From the NCBI GenBank assembly GCA_030704615.1, contig CM060733.1, positions 68,512,001 to 68,572,000 of the forward strand: a stretch of 60,000 nucleotides of DNA, in the 5' to 3' direction. This stretch comes from Takakia lepidozioides (lineage: Eukaryota; Streptophyta; Takakiopsida; Takakiales; Takakiaceae). Position numbers and translations under genes: made by a program. The notes beneath the pieces were generated by a model. The model saw only the letters and a list, made by a program, of their open reading frames with translations, made no database searches and was not told where the DNA came from. Positions 24,291-35,200 of the stretch are shown in pieces. Each line of letters opens with the position of its first letter. Within the stretch, counting starts at the first letter, position 1.

Positions 24291-25292
24291 TTGGCTCCTT
24301 GATGCTCTCTAAGACAAGACTAAGCACTCCACAGCCTTTGCCAAGCTCCTGAAACCCTAAGGCTTACATTTCTAGCCACAAGACACTCCTCTTGTGGTGC
24401 AAGAGCTCTTCTTCCAAGCTCTGAAACCCTAGGTGCACATTCCATGGTCTTGCCGCACCTCTTAGCTCATGTTCCAGCCCTGCTCTTGCCATGACAAGAG
24501 CCCTCTCAATGCTGAAGCTTGAGATTGAAACCCAATCTCAACATACTCCACAAAAGTGCACTGATTTGCCCCAAGCCAAATCAGCCCTTTCGCTTGTTCT
24601 TGCAATCCTTCACACAATGAAAGCTCGCATTCTCAAGTCCAGTTCTCAGCTTTGCCACCAAAGCCACTCTAACCTGCTCTTGACTGGTCCTCTTCCCAAT
24701 CGTGCTTGCTCATGCATGTACACAATCTGAAACCATCAAGGTGCTCTGGAATTACCTGCAGCATGGTGCTTTCATCTCTGAAGCTGAAGATCGAATGTCA
24801 AGGTCTACCACCTCGTAACCCACATCGCCTCCGCTTCTAACAACCAAGAGCTCCACGGTGCTCCTTGCATAACAACCTGGTTTATCTCATTCTCAAGCAA
24901 AAACCACAAGTGCTACAACTAACTCGTATCTGGCACTCATAGATACGAACTAATCTTTCTCGAGTGATAAAGAAGAAGAATACAAGCACAAGCTCATGCG
25001 AGCTCACAAAGCTGAAGCATAAACTCATGCATATATAACCTCATCACTCAAATACAAGTCAAGCCAAGTGCACCCCACGTCATGGGGAATCCACACTACG
25101 GCGCCATAGCTAGGCGCGGTGAGGCTCAACTCGAGAAAGATAAGCCTCCCCGCGCTTGTCGTGAAGATAACCACTCCAGGGCCTAAATCTGCCTTGACCC
25201 CTGGATTGACACTTGGGTCAATCCCAAATGTCAATATGTAAAAGCTAGCTATTTCCTAGCTAGTTTCACACTAGTGGTAAAATAACTTGACA

Positions 25293-25896
25293 GCAGAATT
25301 TGACATTCATTTTCGATACTTGGCTTATCTTGTTAGCGTCGCCTATACTATCAAGGCTCCCATCCCCTAATTGACACGAGGAGATGGTGTGGTAATGTCA
25401 TTTGTATCGTTCTCTCAAATGATACATCCGATTGTTGCTATCATTGTTCCTTCTGCACAGCCATTTTCAATCGTTGAGAATATTCCGTAAAGGTATTATT
25501 ATCAAAACTACAAGCAAGATTTTAAAGAATTCAAAGCAGCTAGTCTAACTCCCGGCAGATGCACCAAAAATATGTCAACCATTAATGCACCCCATTAACA
25601 GTTACATACTTAATTTAGGGTTCGTGTTAGACAGAGCCAGGTTAGGTCCCGAAGGCGCCGCCTAGCTCCAAAGGGTGCTGCTAGTGTGGATTTATAAATT
25701 TTCTATGTAATAAGTGTTTGCGTTTGTAATTTGTAACCAACGGTTAGTGCTAACTCATTGACGTATTTAAGAAAACAATAGTCTAGAAATAAGTAAGGAA
25801 AATGTATAATTACTTCGGGATATATATATATAGAGATAGCCTAGTGTAAATATTAGTTATTAAGCAAACAACAAAATTTAATTTCAACCAACCAGC

Positions 25897-25929
<33 letters not shown>

Positions 25930-26689
25930 TTAAGGATTTTATGTATATATTTACGTTTAAAAGATAGGGATATTGATTTGCTTAGTTTTAACTAGTCCCC
26001 ATTAGTTTAGGTGAGTCAAGAATATATAATCAATTAGATCATTCTAAGGAAAAAGATCAGCCCAACAAACAATATTAATATAACCAAAATAAAAGAAGAG
26101 AATCAAAACCAACTACAGGGAAGTAGTGTGACTACTGCAATTTGAAACCTCAACCTCGAATGCACCAGTGAAATCACTAACCGATAAGCCCCTCAAGTTA
26201 TATTCAAAACCAACCGTCCTATCTAAGTACTTATAGGGCTATTAGAAGGATTATAAACAAATAAGCAAAACTAAGTAAGTTGCGACTGGCAGGAATTGAA
26301 CCCCCAACCTCGGAAGTATAAACTACCAGACTAACCATCAAACTAATCTAGAGATGTTGTTACAAAAGGGTTTCTCTTAGTTACTAGGGCTTCGCGTTGC
26401 TCCGCACTACTAGCGACAAATTCTGAGAACTACGTTCAATTTTTCACAAAAAGGGGTGGGTTATCCCCATGGTGTTACATACATACATCCCATATTTCAT
26501 TGTTTTCCGGAAGAAGAACGGCGGAGTGTTGCCGAAGCTACCATATTATTTTTATTTTTCAAAGGAAAGAGGGCCGAAATCCTGCTGGTCCTTCCTCTTC
26601 GGCATCCCCATAGTTTGGGAAGCATAAAAAGGGGTGGGTCATCCCCAGAGTGTTACATACATACATCATGTGTTTCTTTGTTTTTTTTT
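25293..26689. other. AT-rich DNA with a TTA microsatellite; no gene
   Basis: A run of about ten TTA/ATT triplets lies at 25,900-25,930 and TATA tracts at about 25,820. Two copies of GGTGGGTCATCCCC/GGGTTATCCCC followed by GTGTTACATACATACATC lie near 26,457 and 26,634. No protein-coding similarity is visible until the PPR remnant at 26,690. Confidence 0.5.
26283..26345 (-). repeat. tRNA-derived SINE-like fragment
   Basis: On the minus strand GATGGTTAGTCTGGTAG resembles an internal promoter A box, and GGTTCAATTCCTGCC a B box, 25-30 bp apart as in tRNA genes. A looser pair occurs near 26,140-26,200. The cloverleaf is not convincing, so a tRNA-derived repeat is likelier than a tRNA gene. Confidence 0.35.
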
Positions 26690-27910
26690 TAAATGGTGGA
26701 TTGTTGCTGAGGCTACCACATCTTGTTTAGCCATTCTGTCAAACGCTGAGAATGCATCCTTCATACTCCCACATTTGGCATACATGTCAACTAGAGTAGT
26801 CTCCGGAATGATATCTGGGGCAATCCCTGCAGCAAATTAGCATTGGAAACCAATTAGACTCAAGTCTGGACACCTTGCATACACTTGGGAGGCACTAACA
26901 TTTCTCACATGACTGCAGGAGAGAAAAAAATAGATTGAACAACTCCAAAACCCTAAAGTAGGTCAACTACGTCAACCCCTCACCGACAAAAGGCTGAAAA
27001 GCCAGTTGACAGGCGATTCTCCAAGGCATTGTTCAATGCAGGGGCCCACATCTGCCCTCAACAGTTAGTGCGAGTTGTGGGCAAACCTATGGACCACCGT
27101 CACTTACCCTAATTTTGTCTGCAAGATTCTATGTGGCTAGCACCATTGTGGAATCATGCAGGTGACTTAGGCATAAGCTCAGTCCACAATGCTGCTAGAG
27201 AGAGCCCCGACATGATCATATGACAAGAATCAACTTGCTTATCCTACAAGTAGTTGACTGCTTGACACTGCAGCCTCAAACCCCCCAACATTGTCATGGA
27301 GCAGCGTCTAATTGGCATCTACTGGTCAAAGAGAATGACACAGGCCTTGAGAACACAAATGAACGTAACCTTGTTGGGTGTCACCCCTTCCTGTATCATT
27401 TGCTCATAGATATCTAAAGCCTCTACACCAAACCCATGCTGAGTATATCCTGCGATCGACATTGCGCTGGGATTGCGCTCCATGATACCACATCTTGCTC
27501 AGCCATGTTGTCAAATACATCCCGTGCATCTCTTAAGCTGCCGCATTTGGCATACCTGTTAAAAAGTGCATTTTCTAAAGAGATATATGAGGCAACTTCA
27601 TCTTTGATGATGTCAGCATGGACCTCCTCCAGGGCTGTTATGCTGGCACATGCATTGAGAATGGAAATGAGCGCGACCTTGTTGGGTGTTATGCCTTCCC
27701 ATATCATCTGCTCATACATCTCAAAAGCCTCCATCATTGCACTCCATGAGACCACGTTTCGTTGAGACGTTGTCAAAAACTTGTTTGGCATCGTTCAAGC
27801 TCCCATACTTGGCATACATATCGACAAAGGCAGTGTCCAGAATGATATCAGCTCATGGACCTCTGTACTTTTTTCCAGGGCTCCTAGGCTGGCACAAGCA
27901 TTGAGAACAG
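26690..27910 (-). pseudogene. PPR protein pseudogene (PLS type)
   Basis: Minus-strand fragments in several frames carry pentatricopeptide signatures: NVVSWSAMMEAFEMYEQM, GITPNKVALISILNACAS, then NRYAKCGSLRDARDVFDNMA and EQDVVSWSA; near 26,760 a piece similar to DMYAKCGSMKDAFS. The repeats follow the P-L-S pattern of organelle RNA-editing factors. Frames change several times and no full array survives. Similar remnants lie to the right of the 19.4-kb transposon in the same orientation, so the transposon landed in a PPR cluster or in one long decayed gene. Confidence 0.75.
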
Positions 27911-28210
27911 AAATGAATGTAATAATGTTGGGTGTCACACCTCACGAGAAGCACTTTGCTCAGCTTTGCAAGCCAAACAGGTACTTCCCGCAAAATGTCA
28001 GTATTCACTGCCCCTGGATCTGCAACACCGTTGACAAAAATGCAACATTAAGCACTCAATCTGTAGGGAAGTAGATAAAGTTGAGGAGTGGGTCTGAGGA
28101 GAAGACCGTGCACAACTGAGATGTGAGAAGAGTCGTTACTTGAGTGCAGCCGACGGTGAAGCTCATATGAGAAGAGGAGTAAACACATTGCACAACACCC
28201 CACCATCACT

Positions 28211-28270
28211 GGGGGCTGCTATTTCATGAGCCATGAGCCATGAGCGGCATGAGCCATGAGCAGAGCCGTA
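28211..28270 (+). repeat. Left terminal inverted repeat with CATGAGC iterations
   Basis: CTATTTCATGAGC is followed by CATGAGC-type heptamers (CATGAGCCATGAGCGGCATGAG and on). The target duplication CCATCACT precedes it directly. Confidence 0.9.
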
Positions 28271-28667
28271 AGTGTCGAATAAAACATGAGCAGGACTATT
28301 TTCCAGAAATGAGTGTCCGCGGGAATAGGGTTGAGGGTGTCACGGTCATAGGGGGAGAAGGACCTCCCGATGAACGAGGTTTGGCAATGTTTTTTAGAAT
28401 TACCATTGAAAGGCAATGTTTCACGAATGGTGGGTGGTAGAGCTCTGTAGAATGAGGGCCCATTTCAGCCTACCAGCCACTTGCAAAATCCACCCACACT
28501 CCCAATCCCAAACGAAATGAGGAATGATGCATTCTGGGAACGATACAGAATAGAACAAAAAGAGGGCACAATGGGGTTTTTATTGATCCACATGAATTGC
28601 ATTTGAAGCACGTCTACTGTGCTGATTGTGCAAACAAATCTTTAGCCCTGTGCCTTCTGAATACAAG

Positions 28668-29231
28668 TCACGTTGTCAATGGGACTTCGACTGCTCTGAA
28701 AACTAGCTCATGAGTCATCGGGCTCCTCTAGGTAAACTAGATTGCAGCCGTTGTACCGCCCATGTTGATGTTCACCACAATGTCCTGCCCTTCAATCATA
28801 CCACCATCGAATATGGAAAGCTTCACATTTTCATCGTCCACACCAATGGGAATGTCCCCATACAATGGAGAAGAGGAGTGCACTCCTTCAGGAGTATACG
28901 TCTCTCCGATGGAGTCCACCCACGTCCACTGGCAGCAGTTCCACCGCAACAGCATAGCAGTGCGCATTCTTCTGCATGGGTGCCCATCGTAGCTGGGAAA
29001 ATCGGAATCAAGGATGCGTAGGAGCCACAGACTCCTCAGACCAAGATCGTCACCCCACTCAAAGGCGTGGTGGCCTGGGATATACTCAAAAGCGGACAAT
29101 GTTTCCAAATTCGAACCAGTATCTTCTGTGTAAACTGTGTACCAGATAACGATGTCTCCCGATGTGGCCGAATACATTGCATAATCGAAGCCTCCATAAG
29201 GGCAGTCGTCCCGGTTCCGGAAGCACGGCAT
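28668..29231 (-). pseudogene. Divergent-pair gene 1, copy A: unrecognised family, premature stop
   Basis: The start chosen (MPCFRN) aligns with the start of its divergent paralogue; the frame is open 50 codons further upstream (to 29,381). The protein shares with gene 2: DCPYGGFDYAMY, SGDIVIWYTVYTED, LRWNCCQWTWVD, YGDI, then DGGMIEGQDIVV. A TAG at 28,739-28,737 replaces the CAG of copy B (37,790-38,353), removing the last 23 residues (QFTWRSPMTHELVF and on). The downstream sequence still aligns to the original stop at 28,668, so the lesion is recent. Small, soluble-looking, with an invariant Cys pair in RWNCCQW; no membrane segment or signal peptide. I do not recognise the family. Confidence 0.65.
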
Positions 29232-29466
29232 CCTTGCAAAGGAGGACCTGAGGACGTCTTTGATGCCGATGACAATGACCTTGCGGACAGCAACGAAGCC
29301 CGTAGATTTTCGAAATGATGAGAAGCCAAAGAGCAGTGCGGGCTCCAATAATGGAGCATCTGGGTCCCACGTACCCACCAATCATCGTGTAACGTGTTCA
29401 TCACGCCAGCGGTGGATGAACCGATACCTCTTTCTCATTCACGGGGTATAGTTTGAAATCTGCCAC

Positions 29467-29529
29467 CGAAGTCCATCCCCCGGATGTAAATTCGGCGCCG
29501 CATTTACATCGAAGGGGGGATGGACTTCG
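29467..29529. promoter_or_regulatory. 63-bp palindrome in the divergent promoter, copy A
   Basis: CGAAGTCCATCCCCC and its inverse GGGGGGATGGACTTCG enclose GATGTAAAT, TTCGGCGCCGC and ATTTACATC: an imperfect palindrome centred on GGCGCC. It lies between the two divergent genes, about 240 bp from one start and 260 bp from the other. Copy B at 38,589-38,651 keeps both outer arms. A symmetric operator or origin-like element is inferred; the core is the one found in the arrays. Confidence 0.75.
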
Positions 29530-29787
29530 ACGTCTCGGGTGGCTATAGGCCCACTTGGCACTTACTGCCCATAGTTTGCATGGCAGGGAAGGAAACTGAA
29601 ATGGCTACATTCATGGAGCAGCCAATCTTCATCCATGCAGGTTCCTGTAGGGGGGAAATTTAAATGTGCCCTGGAGTATTTGTGAGGAATTGCAACGTTT
29701 GCTTGAACTTCTTTCAGCCACCGCGCTGCTGCCTCCTCCATCCGGGAGCTGCTGTCATTGAGCGTACTCCGCTAATCTTTTTCAAGG

Positions 29788-30366
29788 ATGTCGTGCCGCC
29801 GAAATCCTACTGACTGCCCTTATCATGGCCACGATTATGCTATGTTCAAACCAGAATCAGGAGACATTATTGCCTGGCTCTCTGTTTTCACTGACGCTTC
29901 TGGAATCAAGCGGGAGTCTTTGCGCGCAATGGAGTATTTGGAGGGCTATTACCGCTTTGAGCGAGGTGAGGGCGAGGGTCAATGCGGTCCGTGGGTCCTG
30001 AAAATTGTTGACCTCGATATACCAAGCTGGAATGGGATGCCGGAGAGATCATGCACGGCCTCGCTTTGGCGGTGGAACTGCTGCCAGTGGACCAGGGAGG
30101 ACGGCACCGGGGAAAACTATATTCGTGGAGTTCACTCCGCTCTTCCAATGTATGGAGACATTCGGCTGAGTTGCGAAGACGAATCGCACGGGCACATGAG
30201 GCCCACAATGACCTTGTCAATGTATGATGGTGGTATCATTGATGGGCATGACATTGTGGTCAGCTCCACCAAGGGCACCAGAACGACCGCATTGCAGTTT
30301 ACCTCGAGGTGCCGCATCAGTAATGAGCTTGTTTTGAGGGCTATCGAAGTTCCGTCGACTTGGTGA
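29788..30366 (+). CDS. Divergent-pair gene 2, copy A: unrecognised 192-residue protein
   Basis: Intact frame; ATG 29,788 is kept in copy B (38,864). Shared with gene 1: DCPYHGHDYAMF, SGDIIAWLSVFTD, RESLRAMEYLEGYYRFERG, WVLKIVDLDIPSWNG, LWRWNCCQWTREDGTGE, then GVHSA, YGDIRLSCED and DGGIIDGHDIVV. The regular hydrophobic alternation suggests a compact beta-rich domain, and the Cys pair and several Asp are invariant between paralogues. Copies A and B differ at 12 of 192 residues with no stops or gaps, which suggests some constraint. Function unknown. Its place beside a terminus and palindrome arrays makes a DNA-binding or transposition-accessory role conceivable, but that is inference. Confidence 0.7.
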   Translation: MSCRRNPTDCPYHGHDYAMFKPESGDIIAWLSVFTDASGIKRESLRAMEYLEGYYRFERGEGEGQCGPWVLKIVDLDIPSWNGMPERSCTASLWRWNCCQWTREDGTGENYIRGVHSALPMYGDIRLSCEDESHGHMRPTMTLSMYDGGIIDGHDIVVSSTKGTRTTALQFTSRCRISNELVLRAIEVPSTW

Positions 30367-30639
30367 CGCCCATGTAGAAGGCAGAAAGGCTTAGATTTGT
30401 CTGGAGTTGCTAAATGTGAGACCCCGTGTTCGATCAATAAAACAACCCATCGTCCCTCACTTCTGTGTGTTGTGTTTCATTGTATTCAAGAACTGCAGTA
30501 ATTGGCCCATTGTTTACAATTTGTGGTCTCATTTCTACAATGTGTCTGTCCATATGAATATATGAGAGTCAGCAATATCAGAGTCCTGAGGTGAAGGAAT
30601 CCATGTACGAGTAAAAGGAAACGTGTACATGCTGAAGCT

Positions 30640-31770
30640 CGGAAATGCGGCACCGCATTTCATTTTTATCCATGCAGCTCCCTTTCTTCCGTTGTGGTCG
30701 TAACGGAAATGTTGTAACGCATTTCATTTCTTGACATGGCATTACCATACTTCGAATTGGAAATGCGGCACCGCATTTCCATGTCCGTCATCGAAATTTC
30801 GTACTGGATAATGGAACGCGGCACCGCATTTCCGTCCAGCACAATGGAATGCGGTGTCGCATTTCCGTCGAAGGGTCTAGAATTGGACAAACAACGATGT
30901 CCGTTCTGAGAATGCGGCACCGCATTTCCATGTCCCCGTCATCAAAATTTCGTATTGGACAATGCAATGCGGTGCTGCATTTCCGTCCAGCTAGACGGAA
31001 TACCCACACGGGTCTAGAATTTGACAAACAACGATGTGGGCCTTGGAAATGCGGCGCCGCATTTCCATGTTTGGCAATCGAAAGTTCTTATTGGACAATG
31101 GAATGCGGTGCCGCATTTCCGTCCAAGGGTCTAGAATTGGACAAACAACGATGTCCGTTCTGGAAATGCGGCACCGCATTTCCATGTCCGTCATCAAAAT
31201 TTTGTATTGGACAATGGAATGCAGTGCCGCATTTCCGTCCAACAAGACGGAATGCCCACACGGGTCTGGAATTGGACAAACAACGATGTCTGTTTTGGAA
31301 ATGCGGCGCCGCATTTCCATGTTTGGCAATCGAAAGTTCTTATTGGACAATGTAATGTGGTGCCGCATTTCCGTCCAAGGGTCTGGAATTGGACAAACAA
31401 CGATGTCTGTTCTAGAAATGCGTCTGCAGTTGGAAAAACGTCCATCTCCAAAATGGAAATGCGGCACCTCATTTCCATGTCCGCCATTTAAATAACGTGT
31501 TCGACCTCCGCATGCGGGGTGGCATTTCCATATACCTCCATGGAAGGAGCCGGCAATCGGCAAAACTGCCGTGTCGAAAACGGAAATGCGGCACCGCATT
31601 TCCGTTCGGCCGAACAGTTTCTGATGTCCAAACCATGAAACGGAAAATTGTTCTTTCCCCGGTTTTGGAAATGCGGTGCCGCATTTCCAAACAAGGTTTT
31701 TGTAGTTGCCACATTTCCGTTCCTACATGGAAATGCGGTGCCGCATTTCCGATTTTGGGAGGGACGTGGT
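30640..31770. repeat. Palindrome array 1 (AAATGCGGCGCCGCATTT family)
   Basis: About 17 copies of a 20-22-bp palindrome, centre GGCGCC, GGCACC or GGTGCC. Between them lie conserved spacers such as GGACAAACAACGATGT and ATGTCCGTCATCAAAATTT. The first spacer recurs near 30,885, 31,022, 31,139, 31,274 and 31,391: alternating steps of about 136 and 117 bp, a higher-order period near 253 bp with four palindromes each. Centres alternate between GGCACC and GGTGCC. Open frames across the array are made by the repeats. Confidence 0.92.
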
Positions 31771-31886
31771 TTGGACGATGGTGTCATTGAGAAGCACATG
31801 GGAGAGGGGACATGAAGGACGGGGAGAATTTCCTTTATATACTCTGGAAGGGAATTTAAATATACAGAGAGTTCATTAAAATTCTA

Positions 31887-32230
31887 TTAATCTTGAAAAT
31901 CATCAGTATCGTCGTCTTGTCCTTGACTGTCATGCTCCGCCTCCACCCCGTCATTGCCTTTCTCATCTCCAGTGGATTGCTCGTTGGCCAGGCTTTCAAA
32001 AATCCCATCTTCCCCTTGCGGAACCGACCATCTCACCTCCGTTGGGTCGTCGTCCTCCCTGTCTGCATCGCTCTCATCCGCTGAATCACATATGAACTTT
32101 CGCACCCGTCTACCTGTCTCAGCTGCTGCCAACTCTTTCCTTATCCTTCTGTCCTCCCTAGCCCTCTCCAAAATCTGCTCTACTTTACTGGGATTCTCAC
32201 ATCGTCTAATTGTTGTATTTGCGAGTTTAG
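31887..32230 (-). CDS. Acidic C-terminal exon, copy A (upstream exon not resolved)
   Basis: Preceded by a good acceptor (TTATGCAG at 32,231), this exon encodes AKLANTTIRRCENPSKVEQI, then LERAREDRRIRKELAAAE, a basic linker and an acidic tail (DESDADREDDDPTE ... DDDTDDFQD) ending at a stop. Copy B (40,900-41,243) keeps the frame with few changes. It may be an alternative 3' exon of the methyltransferase gene, whose last exon ends 19 bp upstream, or belong to a separate transcript; an upstream exon ending in G after ...HDEP (32,261) would join in phase. A charged, probably disordered tail. Confidence 0.5.
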
Positions 32231-32249
32231 CTGCATAACTAGGAAGGGA

Positions 32250-35200
32250 TTAGTCCTTCACCGGGCTCGTCATGAAGTCGGCCCTCGCAAAGAACGGGAC
32301 ATTCTTTCTGGCAGGAAGTGTAGGCCCTAGATGTTTCGACCCGGATCCTGGAATCCTGCACATAACAATCACCAACGAGACCAATGAGAACCACAGTCCG
32401 GAAATGCGTTTGACAAAAAATCACCCAGAAGGCTTTGCAAACTTACAATGTTTGCACTCACTCGTATTCCGGGTTCTCCTCGGCATCAATGTCCACTGTC
32501 TCTTCCTCCGACTCCAACGAATCCGACGAGTCTTTGGCTTCGATGGGAGCCTTCACATTCCGTTGCAGCCCTTCCAGATGGGATCCCGATGTGTCCTCCT
32601 CGTAGGCAAAGAGGTGCCGGTCGGAAAACCGCCCAGCCCACTTTGAGGCACCTGTTACAATGCCATCCACACATTATAACATGGCCCTTCAAATGTTGCG
32701 AATTAAAGCATAACGAGAATTTGCAGAACAACATAGAACAAGATTCTACATACCTGTCCCACAGATGAGGTCGAGCACTGTGCCCTCCACGTTAGTGCAT
32801 GTCTCCATAATTGTCTGAATGAAGGCAGGGCTCCGAGTCCGTGAATACCGCAGGGGTTCAGTTGAAGTGAGGCTATGAGGGAGAAGTTTCGTGGGAACTT
32901 TGTTGAACATGACGTCGTAATTGATGGGGTCGCAGTTCGGGTCAACCAACAATCCCTCCTTCCGGAAAGCAAAGGTGGAGTTCTCCTTCACAAAGCAGTA
33001 TGCATCGAACTGCTTCGTCTGCATACACAGTGGGGAACGATTAGAAATCGAATGCGGCACCGCATTTCAAAACACCTAAGAAAATGAAAGGACGAATGCC
33101 AATGTCGTAATTACCTTCTTCCCTTCCGACCAAAGGCCCAATGTATTGATGCACGTCCACTTCTTCTTCAGAATTGGGATGGCGCTCTTGCGGGTCCACT
33201 TCGCAATTCCTGGCTGCGTGTTTTTGCCTCTGCTCGCCAGGACAACCACACAGCCTCTGTCGTCCAACACCATGCGGGCGAGCCCGAATTCTTTCTTCCA
33301 AAAGTCCTCGGAGTACCTGTTCCAAGATGGCAAAGCTTGCAGTCCTTCCATAGGCTCTCCGTCTGGAATATCCAAGATGATCATATCGCAAGACCACTCG
33401 GTGGCATTTCTACCCCTCCTACAATCCTTGTCTGCACACACCCTCTCAAAGAACGAGACCATCTTCAGAAACCCAGGGGTGTCGGAAAGCTCTTCGGCAG
33501 CCGCCTTCTTCAGTGCTCTGCCCTTCAGACCCTCCATGGTCTTCATGTATGCCAACTTGGCTGCCCATCCATCCAAAGTCGCCAAGAAACTCTCATTTAC
33601 ACACTGGACTACTGTATCGGGATCCACTTTCGGCCTCTTCATTTCCACCGGCTCGAAAGGGTGCCCCCCCGGGGGGTTGAAGAGTGTCTTCTTTGCCGAG
33701 CCTGTTCTCGTCCCTCTCGTGACAACGGTGGGCACAGGGGATTTCGGCTGCATTTCGGGGGGATGGGCTGGTTGCAAAGTCTCCATCGGAGTCCTCTTCG
33801 TCACCCTCTTCCTGCTCTATCTGTTTCTACTTCTTCGTTTTCTTTGGTGTCACAACTGCTGCTCCTTGCTGGCGAGTCCTTTTCTTGGACCCCTTCTGTT
33901 GAGCCTGCATAGCTGCATCCACTGTCTTCCATCTCAGCTGCCTTTCTGGATTGTTCCAGAGCAGCAGCTTCCTTTGCCGACTCTGGCCCAGCAGGGACAC
34001 GTCTTTCCTTTGTCTTCTCTTCTGCTTTCGCGTGCAGATCTTTCTCAGACTCCTCAACAATTCTGCCAGACATGTCCAGGTACCACGGGCATCCAACGAG
34101 ATGCGCGGCATGCCATTGTTTCTGCATCTCGGGTGTATAGACACAGCTTGGGCCCGCCACGGTCCAAGCCATGAAGATCGGGGGCTCTTGAGCCAGGGCC
34201 CCTGTCTCAAGAAGCACGTATTTCATATACCTGCAGGGCAGTCAGCATGCGTGAGCAAAAGTTGAGACCAACGTACTTGCAGAGTGCAACCGAAAACAAA
34301 AAATATGAATGCGGTGCCGCATTTCCCAGACAAACCTCATAACCAGGCTTTGCATACAAGGGCAGCTGGGGTTCACCTGTAAACAATTCGCATTGCAGCT
34401 TTTCCCGCTCCCTCCTGATGTGTAAACTCCACGCTCTTTCTTGTTGTCTGCAGCTCCCTGGCGAAGAGGTTGTCCTTGTACGCACATCTGAAACGTGTCA
34501 CGTAGTCTTCCAATGTATGTGTTCCATTCCATTTGATGTACAAGCCGAACGAGTTTGTATGCATTACGACTTGCTCCTTTGCATTCGCCATTACTTGCAA
34601 TTCCCACATGCATTGTCACGTAGCAGTTTAGGGAATTCATTTCAGAAAAGCAAATCGGGGGAAGTACCTTGAATTACCTGCAACCACCAAGTCATGCGGT
34701 TGAGCCACACATCCACTACAGGGTCGGAAACTTCGAGTGGAAAAGACCACATTGTCCTTATACTCTCCGATGCATTCCAGATCGACAGCCACCGTGTCTG
34801 CCATTTCCGATCTAATGTCAGGAGCAGGAAGAAGAGTGGCCATTGCTAGGAAGGAACTTCAGTGCATTGAAACCTCACCTTCTCTTTCGCCTCAACACAT
34901 GCCGTTGAGAGGTGATGCAGTTTCTCCAACTGCATGGTCGGCTGCATGGCCCGAGAATAATGTTTTGCAATCTCGGGGATGAAGTCTTTTCCAAGTGCCG
35001 GATCTGCAATGGCCACCAGCTTCACAAGCTTTGACTTGTATTTCGTTCTGGACTTGACCCCGACTTCCTTCAAGTGCTCAGTCAATGACTGCAACGTTTT
35101 GACCTGCCCCTCACTTTCCATGAAGAAGCATTTGGCATGGGCCAAATCCAGCTTGATGTTTGACTGCCAACAAAAACATGCAGAAGCATTACATTCGATT

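Larger units (their letters stand above)
22440..25292 (-). repeat. Probable long LTR/leader of a minus-strand gypsy element
   Basis: No gene is visible in this 2.85 kb. Read on the minus strand it begins TGTCAAGTTATTTTACC at 25,292, a TG-type LTR start, and ends next to the gag start at 22,430. It includes tandem repeats and short proline- and histidine-rich open frames created by repeats. I found neither a second LTR nor a target duplication, so the limits are inference. Confidence 0.4.

Noticed and set aside
26283-26345. A tRNA gene on the minus strand
   Set aside because: A- and B-box-like sequences are present but the acceptor and anticodon stems do not pair convincingly; called SINE-like instead.
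30991-31599. Long overlapping open frames (up to about 200 codons) across the palindrome arrays, rich in MRCRIS and AAFP
   Set aside because: They are translations of the repeated palindromes and spacers on both strands; none has independent protein character or start context.
33146-34174. A 342-codon plus-strand open frame
   Set aside because: It is antisense to the methyltransferase exons, which show conserved motifs and matched splice sites; its translation has no protein signature.
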